From Rhizobium laguerreae (GTDB lineage Bacteria > Pseudomonadota > Alphaproteobacteria > Rhizobiales > Rhizobiaceae), in assembly GCF_002008165.1 (NCBI RefSeq), contig NZ_MRDM01000009.1:248001-312000 (forward strand): DNA of 64,000 nt, written 5' to 3'. A program made the translations under genes and the position numbers. The notes beneath the pieces were generated by a model that did not search any database, had not been told where the DNA came from, and worked only from the letters and a program-made list of their open reading frames with translations. Positions 1 to 8,022 of this stretch are shown here, one piece after another (the first letter of the stretch is position 1; each line of letters begins with the position of its first letter).

Positions 1-1686
1 ACGCTTTTCGTCGTCATCGCGGTTTCGCTGATCGTCTCCTGGGTGGTGGCGGTGCTGTTCACGCCGCTTCTCGGCGTCACGATCCTGCCGAAGACGATGA
101 AATCGCATCACGAGAAGAAGGGCCGCTTCGCCTCGGTCTTCTCCTGGCTCCTGGGCCTGGCGATGCGCTGGCGCTGGGTCACCATCATTCTGACGGTCGG
201 CGTTTTCGGGCTTTCGATTGGCGGCATGGGGCTGGTGCAGCAGCAGTTCTTTCCCAGCTCGGACAGGACTGAGCTCATTATCGACTGGAACCTCCCCCAC
301 AACAGTTCGATCGCCGAAACCAATAGGCAGATGGCCAGGTTCGAAAAGGAGATGCTGGCCGACAACAAGGATATCGATCATTGGACGACCTATGTCGGCC
401 AGGGCGCCCCGCGCTTCATCCTATCCTTCGACGTGCAGACGCCCAACGTGTCGTTTGGACAGACGATCATCGTCACCAAGGGGCTCGACGTGCGCGACAA
501 GGTGCGAACAGAGCTGCAGGACTATCTGACGAAAACCTTCCCGGGCACCGACGCCTTCGTGAAGCTTCTCGACATCGGTCCGCCGGTCGGCAAGCCGGTC
601 CAGTACCGGGTCAGCGGCCCTGATATTCAAAAGGTCCGCGATCTCTCGCAGAAATTTGCCGGCGTCATCGGATCGCATCCGCTTCTGGCGAACATGGTCC
701 TGGACTGGAACGAGCCGTCCCGCGTGGTGAAGGTCGATGTCCTGCAGGACAAGGCGCGCCAGCTCGGCGTATCCTCCGAAGACATCGCCACCGCCCTCAA
801 CGGCATCGTCGAAGGCTCGACGGCCACCCAGGTTCGAGACGATATCTACCTGGTCAATGTCATCGGCCGCGCCAGGGCTTCCGAGCGCGACTCCATCCAG
901 ACGCTGCAGAACCTGCAGCTCTCCACCTCCAATGGCAAGGTCGTGCCGCTCTCCGCCGTGGCGAATTTCCGCTACGAGCTCGAGCAGCCGACCATCTGGC
1001 GTCGCGACAGGCAACCCACCATAACGATCAAGGCGGCCGTCGTCGGTCCGACGCAACCGGCCACGGTCGTCGAACAGCTCAAGCCGAAGGTCGAAGAATT
1101 CCAGAAAGGCCTTCCAGTGGGATACAAGGTGGAAGTGGGTGGCGCGGTCGAATCCAGCGCCGACTCACAGGGGCCGATCGTGGCTGTGGCTCCGCTGATG
1201 CTGTTTGCGATGGCGACGATCCTGATGATCCAGCTGCAAAGCTTCAGCCGCCTGTTCCTGGTGTTCGCCGTCGCGCCGACGGCCCTGATCGGCGTCGTCG
1301 CGGCCCTGCTCCTCAGCAACGCCCCCATGGGCTTCGTCGCGATCCTGGGCGTGCTCGCGCTCATCGGCATTCTGATCCGCAACTCTGTCATCCTGGTTGT
1401 CCAGATCGAGCATTTGCGCAGCGAAGGAATGGCGGCCTGGCAAGCGGTCATCGAGGCCACCGAACACCGCATGCGGCCGATCATGCTGACGGCCGCGGCA
1501 GCCACGCTGGCGCTGATCCCGATCTCGCGCGAGATCTTCTGGGGGCCGATGGCCTACGCCATGATGGGCGGCATCGTCGTCGGAACCGCACTCACCCTGC
1601 TGTTCCTGCCTGCGCTCTACGTCGCGTGGTTCAGGATTCCGAGGGACGAAGGCGTTCGGGCCGAAGCCGCGGCGGCAGAGGTGTGA
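1..1686 (+). CDS. RND-family efflux pump, inner-membrane subunit (5'-truncated)
   Basis: This is the C-terminal part (about 561 codons, open from base 1 in frame 1) of a proton-driven RND exporter of the AcrB/MdtB type. Full-length family members are about 1,000-1,050 residues, so roughly the first half lies outside the window. Visible are the second periplasmic porter region (about residues 70-380 of the fragment) and a cluster of membrane helices beginning at the AVAPLMLFAM segment, with the family-typical GVLALIGILIRNSVILV and MMGGIVVGTALTLLFLPALYV stretches. It probably exports drugs or other toxic compounds together with a membrane-fusion partner encoded upstream. The substrate cannot be read from this fragment. 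Confidence 0.93.
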   Translation, partial: TLFVVIAVSLIVSWVVAVLFTPLLGVTILPKTMKSHHEKKGRFASVFSWLLGLAMRWRWVTIILTVGVFGLSIGGMGLVQQQFFPSSDRTELIIDWNLPHNSSIAETNRQMARFEKEMLADNKDIDHWTTYVGQGAPRFILSFDVQTPNVSFGQTIIVTKGLDVRDKVRTELQDYLTKTFPGTDAFVKLLDIGPPVGKPVQYRVSGPDIQKVRDLSQKFAGVIGSHPLLANMVLDWNEPSRVVKVDVLQDKARQLGVSSEDIATALNGIVEGSTATQVRDDIYLVNVIGRARASERDSIQTLQNLQLSTSNGKVVPLSAVANFRYELEQPTIWRRDRQPTITIKAAVVGPTQPATVVEQLKPKVEEFQKGLPVGYKVEVGGAVESSADSQGPIVAVAPLMLFAMATILMIQLQSFSRLFLVFAVAPTALIGVVAALLLSNAPMGFVAILGVLALIGILIRNSVILVVQIEHLRSEGMAAWQAVIEATEHRMRPIMLTAAAATLALIPISREIFWGPMAYAMMGGIVVGTALTLLFLPALYVAWFRIPRDEGVRAEAAAAEV

Positions 1687-1856
1687 CGCAGTCTTCGACG
1701 GCCATCGCCCACGGCCGCCGCGGCGGCCGCTGCAACACGGGCCGCGATAAAATGTGTGGGGTGGCGCAGGCGATGCCATCCCACGCGGGAACGAGAACGA
1801 CATGCCGTATGACGAGATTGGCGCCCGAGAGCCTTGATCCCAGGGGAAATTTATCG

Positions 1857-3035
1857 ATGACGGAACGATATTCTCCGGAGCCCTCGAAGGCAGATCACCG
1901 AGAGCTCCTGAAGACCGGGCCGGCCATCATTGCCGCGATCGGCCTGGCGATGCTCGCAGGCTGTGCGACGAGACCATCGCCGGACGTATTGAAGCCAGTT
2001 CATCTGAGTCAACCGACTCATGCCGAAAAGACCCCGGTCAGCGTGAAGGTGCTCGTAGCGACCAACAGAACCCCCGATAGCATACGGGGCGGGTTCGGCA
2101 GCACCTGGGCTGACAATCTTACCTACGAGCAATATGCGTTTTCGGTCCCTCCCGGCCGGAAGGACACCGCGATCACATATCCGACCTCGAGACCGGATCC
2201 CGAACGCCAATTTGCTGTCATCAGGCGCAAGCAGCTTGCAAAGGACGCCTTCGTAGAGGAGGCGCTCCGCTCGACGCAGTCCGACGGCACTGTCGGCATC
2301 TTCGTGCATGGCTATAACTATAGCTATCAGGAGGCGCTGTTTCGCACCGCGCAGATTGCCGCGGACGCCAAAATTCCGGGTTCTCCAGTTCTGTTTTCGT
2401 GGCCTTCGGCCGCTGCCGTCGCCGGCTATGTCGCCGACCGCGATGCGGCTCTCTCCTCGCGCAGCGACCTCGACTCGCTTGTCGCCGCGCTCTCGGCTTC
2501 CGGAAAGGTGAAACGCATTATCCTTTTCGGACATAGCATGGGCGGATTCCTGGTGATGGAAACGGTGCGCCAGCTCAAACTACAGCATCGCGACGACGTC
2601 ATCGGCAAACTGGCGGTGATCCTCGCCGCCCCTGACATCGACGTCGATGTTTTCCGATCCCAGCTGAAGGATATCGGTCGGATGCCTATTCCCATATGTC
2701 TTCTCGTTTCGAAGGATGACCGGGCGCTGGTGGCCTCGAGCTTCATAGCGGGGGAGCGGGCGCGCGTCGGACGCCTCGATATCGACGATCCCGTCATCAG
2801 GGAGGCTGCCTTGAAGGAAAGGCTTCGGGTCATCGACATCACGTCGATCCAGGCATCCGACGGGCTGGGGCACGACCGCTACGCATCGCTCGCCAAGTTC
2901 GGAGCGCAGCTTGCCTCCTTCGAAAGCGGCAGGCGTTCGACCGCCGGCGACGTTGGCGCCTATGTCTTCGATGCCGCCGGCGCTGCGGTCGCAAGTCCGT
3001 TTCGTCTAGCCGGGCGTGTCGTCGGCTCGCAATGA
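1857..3035 (+). CDS. alpha/beta-hydrolase lipoprotein (DUF900 family)
   Basis: A 392-residue esterase-like protein. The ATG at 1857 is preferred over more upstream in-frame starts because AGGGGAAA precedes it at good spacing and the N-terminus then has a short charged stretch, a hydrophobic segment and a lipobox ending LAGC (about residue 40), so the mature protein should be a lipoprotein. The catalytic elbow is FGHSMGG with Ser about residue 227; the oxyanion-side motif FVHGYNYSYQ lies near residue 150. The DUF900 family consists of predicted serine hydrolases without an assigned natural substrate. It starts 170 bp after the RND gene in the same direction, but no functional link is visible. 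Confidence 0.85.
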   Translation: MTERYSPEPSKADHRELLKTGPAIIAAIGLAMLAGCATRPSPDVLKPVHLSQPTHAEKTPVSVKVLVATNRTPDSIRGGFGSTWADNLTYEQYAFSVPPGRKDTAITYPTSRPDPERQFAVIRRKQLAKDAFVEEALRSTQSDGTVGIFVHGYNYSYQEALFRTAQIAADAKIPGSPVLFSWPSAAAVAGYVADRDAALSSRSDLDSLVAALSASGKVKRIILFGHSMGGFLVMETVRQLKLQHRDDVIGKLAVILAAPDIDVDVFRSQLKDIGRMPIPICLLVSKDDRALVASSFIAGERARVGRLDIDDPVIREAALKERLRVIDITSIQASDGLGHDRYASLAKFGAQLASFESGRRSTAGDVGAYVFDAAGAAVASPFRLAGRVVGSQ

Positions 3036-3094
3036 CCAGACGGAGGTCAGGGCGGCGATGGCTAATCCTCAGGCATCACCAAGACATGTGCATA

Positions 3095-3117
3095 ATGTGA
3101 CTATTAAATTGTCACAT
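3095..3117. promoter_or_regulatory. inverted-repeat operator candidate upstream of the NCS1 permease
   Basis: A perfect 7-bp inverted repeat, ATGTGAC-N9-GTCACAT, sits in an AT-rich patch 65 bp before the permease start. The flanks partly repeat the arms (ATGTGCATA to the left, ATGCATAA to the right). It looks like the binding site of a dimeric regulator. No regulator gene is adjacent, so its owner is unknown. Confidence 0.5.
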
Positions 3118-3181
3118 GCATAAATGGAGAGCAGACTTCCCCCCGTGGTCAAATTGACCTCGAGGATATGGGAGGGCATTC

Positions 3182-4633
3182 ATGAGCGTAAAAAATCCGT
3201 CTCCCTCGTTGTACAACGAGGATCTCGCACCTGCCGAGGAGCGCAAATGGGGTGCATTCAGCATCTTTAACGTCTGGACATCAGACGTCCACAGCCTGTG
3301 GGGCTATTATCTGGCGGCGAGCCTGTTCCTGCTATGCGGCAGCTTCGTCAATTTCGTCATCGCCATCGGCATCGGATCTCTGGTCATCTTCTGCCTGATG
3401 AGCCTGGTCGGCAATGCGGGCGTGCGCACCGGCGTCCCCTTTCCGGTTCTGGCGCGCGCCTCCTTCGGCACGTTCGGGGCGAATGTTCCAGCACTGGTCC
3501 GGGCGGTGGTTGCCTGCTTCTGGTACGGGGCGCAGACCGCTGCCGCATCCGGCGCGATCGTTGCTTTGCTGATCCGCAACGACAGCCTGCTTGCCTTTCA
3601 TCAAAACAGTCACATGCTCGGCCACTCGACCCTCGAGCTTATCTGCTACGTTGTCGTCTGGGCGCTGCAGCTGCTGATCATTCAGCGCGGGATGGAAACG
3701 GTTCGCAAATTCCAGGATTGGGCCGGACCCGCCGTCTGGATCATGATGCTGGTGCTCGCGGTCTATCTGGTCGTCAAGTCAGGCACCTTCTCCTTCGGGT
3801 CTGAAATCCCGCGCGACGTGCTGATCGAAAAGACCAAGGATGCCGGCGTGCCGGGCGAGCCCGGTTCGATCGCAGCCCTTGCTGCCGTAGCCGCCACCTG
3901 GATCACCTATTTCGCAGCGCTCTACCTGAATTTCTGCGATTTCTCGCGCTACGCAACGAATGAAAAGGCGCTGAGGAAAGGCAACCTCTGGGGACTGCCG
4001 ATCAATCTCCTGGCGTTCTGCCTCGTCGCAGGTGTGACGACCACCGCCGCCTTCACCGTCTACGGAGAGGTGCTGCTGCATCCGGAACAGATATCGGCGA
4101 AATTCGACAGCTGGTTCCTGGCGCTGCTTGCGGCGCTGACATTCGCGATCGCAACGCTCGGCATCAACGTCGTGGCGAACTTCGTGTCTCCGGCCTTCGA
4201 CTTCGCCAACGTCTTCCCGCGGCAGATCAACTTCAAGCGCGGCGGATATATCGCCGCCCTGATCGCTCTCGTGCTTTACCCGTTTGCTCCGTGGGAGACG
4301 GGTGCCGCGCATTTCGTCAATTTCATCGGGTCGACGATGGGGCCGATCTTCGGAATCATGATGGTGGACTACTATCTCATAAGGAAGAGCCAGCTGAACG
4401 TCGAAACGCTCTACGATGAGAATGGCGAGTTCCGCTTCCAGAACGGATGGCACGGCAATGCCTTCATCGCATTTGCGGTGGGGGCGTTGTTTTCCTCGAT
4501 CCTGCCGACTTTCACCACCATCCTGCCGGACTGGTGGGGCACTTACGGCTGGTTCTTCGGCGTCGCCATCGGCGGAGCGATCTATTTCGTGTTGAGAATG
4601 GGCGCGCGGCGCAATCCGGCCTTCGCGTCCTGA
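3182..4633 (+). CDS. NCS1-family nucleobase/allantoin/hydantoin-type permease
   Basis: A 483-residue polytopic membrane protein of the nucleobase:cation symporter-1 family (Transp_cyt_pur). The ATG is preceded by GGGAGG at 7 nt. The family signatures are the N-terminal ERKWGAFSIFNVWTSDVHSLWGYY, the VRTGVPFPVLARASFGTFGAN loop after the second or third helix, and a C-terminal MGPIFGIMMVDYYLIRK segment; about 12 helices are apparent. Family members import cytosine, uracil, allantoin, hydantoins or thiamine precursors with Na+ or H+. Which one is used here cannot be told, as no purine or pyrimidine catabolic gene is adjacent. It stands alone between an operator-like repeat and a terminator. Confidence 0.88.
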   Translation: MSVKNPSPSLYNEDLAPAEERKWGAFSIFNVWTSDVHSLWGYYLAASLFLLCGSFVNFVIAIGIGSLVIFCLMSLVGNAGVRTGVPFPVLARASFGTFGANVPALVRAVVACFWYGAQTAAASGAIVALLIRNDSLLAFHQNSHMLGHSTLELICYVVVWALQLLIIQRGMETVRKFQDWAGPAVWIMMLVLAVYLVVKSGTFSFGSEIPRDVLIEKTKDAGVPGEPGSIAALAAVAATWITYFAALYLNFCDFSRYATNEKALRKGNLWGLPINLLAFCLVAGVTTTAAFTVYGEVLLHPEQISAKFDSWFLALLAALTFAIATLGINVVANFVSPAFDFANVFPRQINFKRGGYIAALIALVLYPFAPWETGAAHFVNFIGSTMGPIFGIMMVDYYLIRKSQLNVETLYDENGEFRFQNGWHGNAFIAFAVGALFSSILPTFTTILPDWWGTYGWFFGVAIGGAIYFVLRMGARRNPAFAS

Positions 4634-4640
4634 CCGAATG

Positions 4641-4672
4641 AAAAGCGCCCGGCAATCGCCGGGCGCCTTTTT
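4641..4672 (+). terminator. Rho-independent terminator after the NCS1 permease
   Basis: A perfect 9-bp GC-rich stem (GCGCCCGGC / GCCGGGCGC, 4645-4653 with 4658-4666), a 4-nt loop AATC, an A-run before it and CTTTTT after it. It is the clearest intrinsic terminator in the window and lies 12 bp past the permease stop codon. Confidence 0.92.
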
Positions 4673-4913
4673 ATGTCGGGGATTCCTGTCTCCGCCCGTT
4701 TCAGCGGCGAGCGGCAACCGCATGGACGATATTTCCACGGACACATGAGTCTGCCCGGCGCCTGGCCGGATGAAGGCGGCTGGTCAAACCCGGCACCGAC
4801 GCAGTGATGCATGTTTTACGAAATAGCATTATGATCGGCTGAGCGCCTGACCGGCGAAGGGATTGACCCCGCGGATATATGATCCCGTGCGGCCATGGAG
4901 AGGATAGCTGGAT

Positions 4914-5957
4914 TTGGAACGGCTGAAGGATCTGAACGGTATTTCCGCGCTGGCAGACGGGGGTTCCACATCACCGCCGTATGAACGGCCCGGCGTCGTG
5001 GCCGCCGCCGTTTATCAGCAGGGGCAACGCATTCGCGACATCAGGGTAGAGGAGGCCGGCGAATGGCGAAGCCGGGAGAATGCCGTCGTCTGGATCGGCC
5101 TGCACGAGCCGGATGAAGTGCTGCTGCATCAGGTCCAGGCCGAGTTCAATCTCCATGCCTTGGCGATCGAGGATGCAGCACAGCCTCACCAGCGCCCGAA
5201 ACTGGAAATTTACGGCGACGCGATGTTCATCGTCGCCCGGACCGCCCATATGAAGGATGACGAAATCGTCTTCGGCGAAACGCATCTGTTCGTCGGTCGC
5301 GGTTATGTCGTTTCCGTCCGCCACGGCGACTCGTCCTCCTATCTGGCGGTGCGTCAGCGATGCGAGGCCACGCCGGCAGCACTTGCCCATGGCGAGAATT
5401 ATATTCTCTATTCCATCCTCGATTTCATCGTCGACAACTACATGCCTGTCATCGAGGTCGTGCAGGAGGAGGTCGAGAAGCTCGAGGATCTGGTGCTGCG
5501 TGAACAGCTGGAAAAGTCCGACATCGAGCGGCTTTACCTGTTACGGCGCAAGCTGCTGCGGCTGCGCAACGCTGTGGTGCCGCTGGTAGACGTCTGCCGG
5601 CGATACGAGCACATCGATCTTCCCGGGATGGATCCGACGCTCCAGTCGCTGTTTCGCGATGTGACCGATCACGTGCGCCGGGTTCAGGAAGATATCGATG
5701 CACTGCGCGAGGTCCTCGCCTTCGCCTTCGAGGCCAGCGTGATGATCGGCCAGACGGAGCAGACGGCGATCGCCCGCAAGCTCGCTGCCTGGGCGGCGAT
5801 CCTCGCGGTTCCCACCGCGATCGCCGGTATCTACGGAATGAATTTCAACGATATGCCGGAGCTGAAATTCCAGTACGGCTATTTCGTCGTGCTCGGCGTC
5901 ATCGTCACCTTGTGCCTGGGCCTCTTCACTTTCTTCCGTCGGAAGAAGTGGCTCTAA
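4914..5957 (+). CDS. corA: CorA-family divalent metal transporter
   Basis: A 347-residue CorA-type Mg2+/Co2+ channel. The long acidic and helical cytoplasmic domain runs to about residue 285 and is followed by two C-terminal membrane helices. The hallmark GIYGMN motif ends the first helix, followed by the FNDMPEL loop and a short basic tail (FFRRKKWL). The likely start is TTG at 4914, preceded by GGAGAGG; the only nearby ATG (4895) is out of frame. The gene is monocistronic, and 280 bp of apparently empty DNA separate it from the permease terminator upstream. Confidence 0.9.
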   Translation: MERLKDLNGISALADGGSTSPPYERPGVVAAAVYQQGQRIRDIRVEEAGEWRSRENAVVWIGLHEPDEVLLHQVQAEFNLHALAIEDAAQPHQRPKLEIYGDAMFIVARTAHMKDDEIVFGETHLFVGRGYVVSVRHGDSSSYLAVRQRCEATPAALAHGENYILYSILDFIVDNYMPVIEVVQEEVEKLEDLVLREQLEKSDIERLYLLRRKLLRLRNAVVPLVDVCRRYEHIDLPGMDPTLQSLFRDVTDHVRRVQEDIDALREVLAFAFEASVMIGQTEQTAIARKLAAWAAILAVPTAIAGIYGMNFNDMPELKFQYGYFVVLGVIVTLCLGLFTFFRRKKWL

Positions 5958-6014
5958 ATATGTGATGCAGGGGCGGGTATGCGGTAGACGGACACGCGGC
6001 TTGGCGAAGGTACG

Positions 6015-6785
6015 TCAGCACAAGGCCTTCAGCAGCCGGTCCCGATTGCTGCGAACGTAGTCCATATCGCTGAGATACAACCGGGCGTCTCCGGCAACCA
6101 CGTCCTCCATGAACGTCTCATCTCCGGCGGCCGCACCTGCCAGCATGAAATCTACGAGCGCCTGCAGCCGCCTGCAGATCATCTCAGGGAGCTGGAGCCG
6201 GTCTTCCATCGTCGCCCCATATGCCGTGCAAAAGATTTCCGCGCGATGCAGCTGTTCGTCGAGGCCGAAGGCTACGTCCGGATTGGCGGGATCGGAAAGC
6301 GGCGCCCAGCGGTAGACCGAATAGGCCAGATCCCATAGGCGCGGTGCGGGATGGGCGGTATCGAAATCGATGATCCCAACAGCCTCATGGTCTACCGTCG
6401 CGACATTGTAGGGCGCATAGTCGCCGTGGCATATGATCTCGCGCGGCTCCTGTGGCGGCAGCATCCATGTCTGGACCTCGCGATCCGATTCGAGAAACCC
6501 TTGAGATGCCGAATGAAATTCGCGCAGGAGCCTGGCTGCGGAAAGCAGCATGCGCTCCGACCCGACAAACTGGTCGCTCAGGTCTTCGCAGACGCGCCCG
6601 GCGACATAACCGACGACTTCCTGGTTTCCGGTTATTTCAATCGGATCCGGCGCTCCTAGAAAGCCTCTGCTCCTGAGATGGCGCAAAAACCGGTGCACCG
6701 TCGGCGTCCATGCGCCGGAAGGCCGTACGACGGTATCGCCGTCCTGCCAGATCTGCCCGGTTCGTCCGCCCTCCAACAGTTTCAC
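6015..6785 (-). CDS. APH/choline-kinase-type phosphotransferase
   Basis: A 256-residue small-molecule kinase of the aminoglycoside-phosphotransferase fold. It has the catalytic HGDYAPYN motif at residues 120-127 and the metal-binding DFD at 140-142 followed by HPAPRLWDLAY, the usual tail of this family. Such enzymes phosphorylate hydroxyl groups on amino alcohols, sugars or antibiotics; rhizobial chromosomal members are rarely resistance genes. Its start overlaps the stop of the upstream metallo-hydrolase by 4 bp (ATGA), so the two are translationally coupled and probably act on related substrates. The substrate is unknown. Confidence 0.85.
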   Translation of the reverse strand: MKLLEGGRTGQIWQDGDTVVRPSGAWTPTVHRFLRHLRSRGFLGAPDPIEITGNQEVVGYVAGRVCEDLSDQFVGSERMLLSAARLLREFHSASQGFLESDREVQTWMLPPQEPREIICHGDYAPYNVATVDHEAVGIIDFDTAHPAPRLWDLAYSVYRWAPLSDPANPDVAFGLDEQLHRAEIFCTAYGATMEDRLQLPEMICRRLQALVDFMLAGAAAGDETFMEDVVAGDARLYLSDMDYVRSNRDRLLKALC

Positions 6786-7687
6786 GTTCCGGCCCCCTGA
6801 CGTTCCTTATGCGAATTCAGTTTTTCGATATGGGCCTGAACCGTGGCGCCAAGGTTTGTCTCATGGCAGTTCCGGTAGAACGCCACGACGTCGGAGGCCA
6901 TTCCGTCGGGGATGGGGACGAAGTCTTCAAGCCGCAGGCCGCTTGAACTGCCGAGTTGCGGATCGGCCAGCTGGCTCTCACTCAAACTGCCGACACGATC
7001 GGCCAGGGCTCGGAAATAGGCGAGGTTGCCATCCACCGCCGAAGGAGAGTGCGTCCGGCCATGCGCAGGGATGACCAGTCTTGCATTGAGGTCACGTATC
7101 CGCTCGAGCGAGGAGCGGATCAAGCGCAGGTCGCCTGCATTTTTGCTCCAGACTTCGGGGATGGGATATTCCACCGCGTCGACGGCCAGGCAGATGCGAA
7201 GTTCGGGAATCCATACGGCGATATGGTCGGGCGTGTGTCCCGGCGTATGAATGAGTTCCAGCGTCAGATCACCGCCATTGAGGGTCATCGAGCCGGAGAA
7301 GGTAATATCGGGACCGATGAGGTCGACGTTTCGAAACCTCGACTCCCGGCTCGCCTTGTCCCTCAGGACCTCCTGTGCGGAAGGGTCGCGTAAACGGTCG
7401 AGCGCGGCGGCATGCGCGATAATCGGAGCGCGCGCAGCAATGGCGGCATTTCCCCAGAAATGATCCCAATCCATGTGCGAATTGATGACGATCAGCGGAC
7501 GAGTGTTCGTCTGTTCCCCGAGCAGGTCCAGCGCCGCCGTGCAGAGTTCGGGCGTGCCGAGCGTATCGATCAGCACATTGAACCTTTCGGTCCGGACAAA
7601 CACGGCATCAACCTCGTCCCCCGCCCTGACGATCACGATTCGATCATCGAGTTCGGGATATGAACACAATTCCACCGATGGATTCAT
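6782..7687 (-). CDS. metallo-beta-lactamase-fold hydrolase
   Basis: A 301-residue MBL-fold protein. The metal-site motif reads SHMDWDH at residues 70-76, so the canonical HxHxDH has Asp at its second position (H71, D73, D75, H76). HTPGHTPDH follows further on, then LAVDAVE (bridging Asp) and VIPAHG (last His). The family covers thiol-ester hydrolases, lactonases and phosphodiesterases. It is the first gene of a two-gene unit with the phosphotransferase (4-bp overlap) and is divergent from glgE across 335 bp. Confidence 0.85.
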   Translation of the reverse strand: MNPSVELCSYPELDDRIVIVRAGDEVDAVFVRTERFNVLIDTLGTPELCTAALDLLGEQTNTRPLIVINSHMDWDHFWGNAAIAARAPIIAHAAALDRLRDPSAQEVLRDKASRESRFRNVDLIGPDITFSGSMTLNGGDLTLELIHTPGHTPDHIAVWIPELRICLAVDAVEYPIPEVWSKNAGDLRLIRSSLERIRDLNARLVIPAHGRTHSPSAVDGNLAYFRALADRVGSLSESQLADPQLGSSSGLRLEDFVPIPDGMASDVVAFYRNCHETNLGATVQAHIEKLNSHKERQGAGT

Positions 7688-8022
7688 GTCTGGCCGCCTC
7701 TATTGCAATCGCAGTGATTTCATTCGGATACATCAAGTCTCGTTCGGGCGCCTGATCTTTCAGAACGGTGCGGGGCGGCGAGGGGGCTTCCGTCGGCAAC
7801 CAAATGGGTCATCGTCCCAGAAAGCGCAAGACTATTCAATTATGTCGCGAACCTTCAAGGTCCGTCTGCGCAGTTCAAGGCTTTGACGCGCGTATCGAGC
7901 GCGTTCCATCGGTCCCGCGCCGGTACGGTCGGCGATGTCTGGCGCAACCTGAATTGAAACTTTCGGTGGAACAACGTCGGGCAACAGAAGTTTGCCTTCA
8001 AACCAAACTCGAGCGGCGGCCG
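7688..8022. other. divergent intergenic region between the MBL hydrolase and glgE
   Basis: 335 bp without a convincing gene. The glgE frame stays open here, but the implied extension is Arg/Cys-rich and lacks any family similarity I recognise, so I treat it as non-coding. The region carries the EcfG-like promoter listed separately at 7968-7992. Confidence 0.6.
7968..7992 (+). promoter_or_regulatory. EcfG/RpoE2-type promoter candidate for glgE
   Basis: GGAAC (7968-7972), 16-bp spacer, AGTT (7989-7992). This matches the alphaproteobacterial general-stress consensus GGAAC-N16/17-cGTT except for one base in the -10. The predicted transcription start would be about 25 nt before the glgE ATG at 8023, a sensible leader length. 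Confidence 0.55.

Noticed and set aside
7768..8022. In-frame N-terminal extension of GlgE
   Set aside because: The extra 85 residues are Arg/Cys-rich and unlike any domain I know, and the EcfG-like promoter lies inside this stretch.
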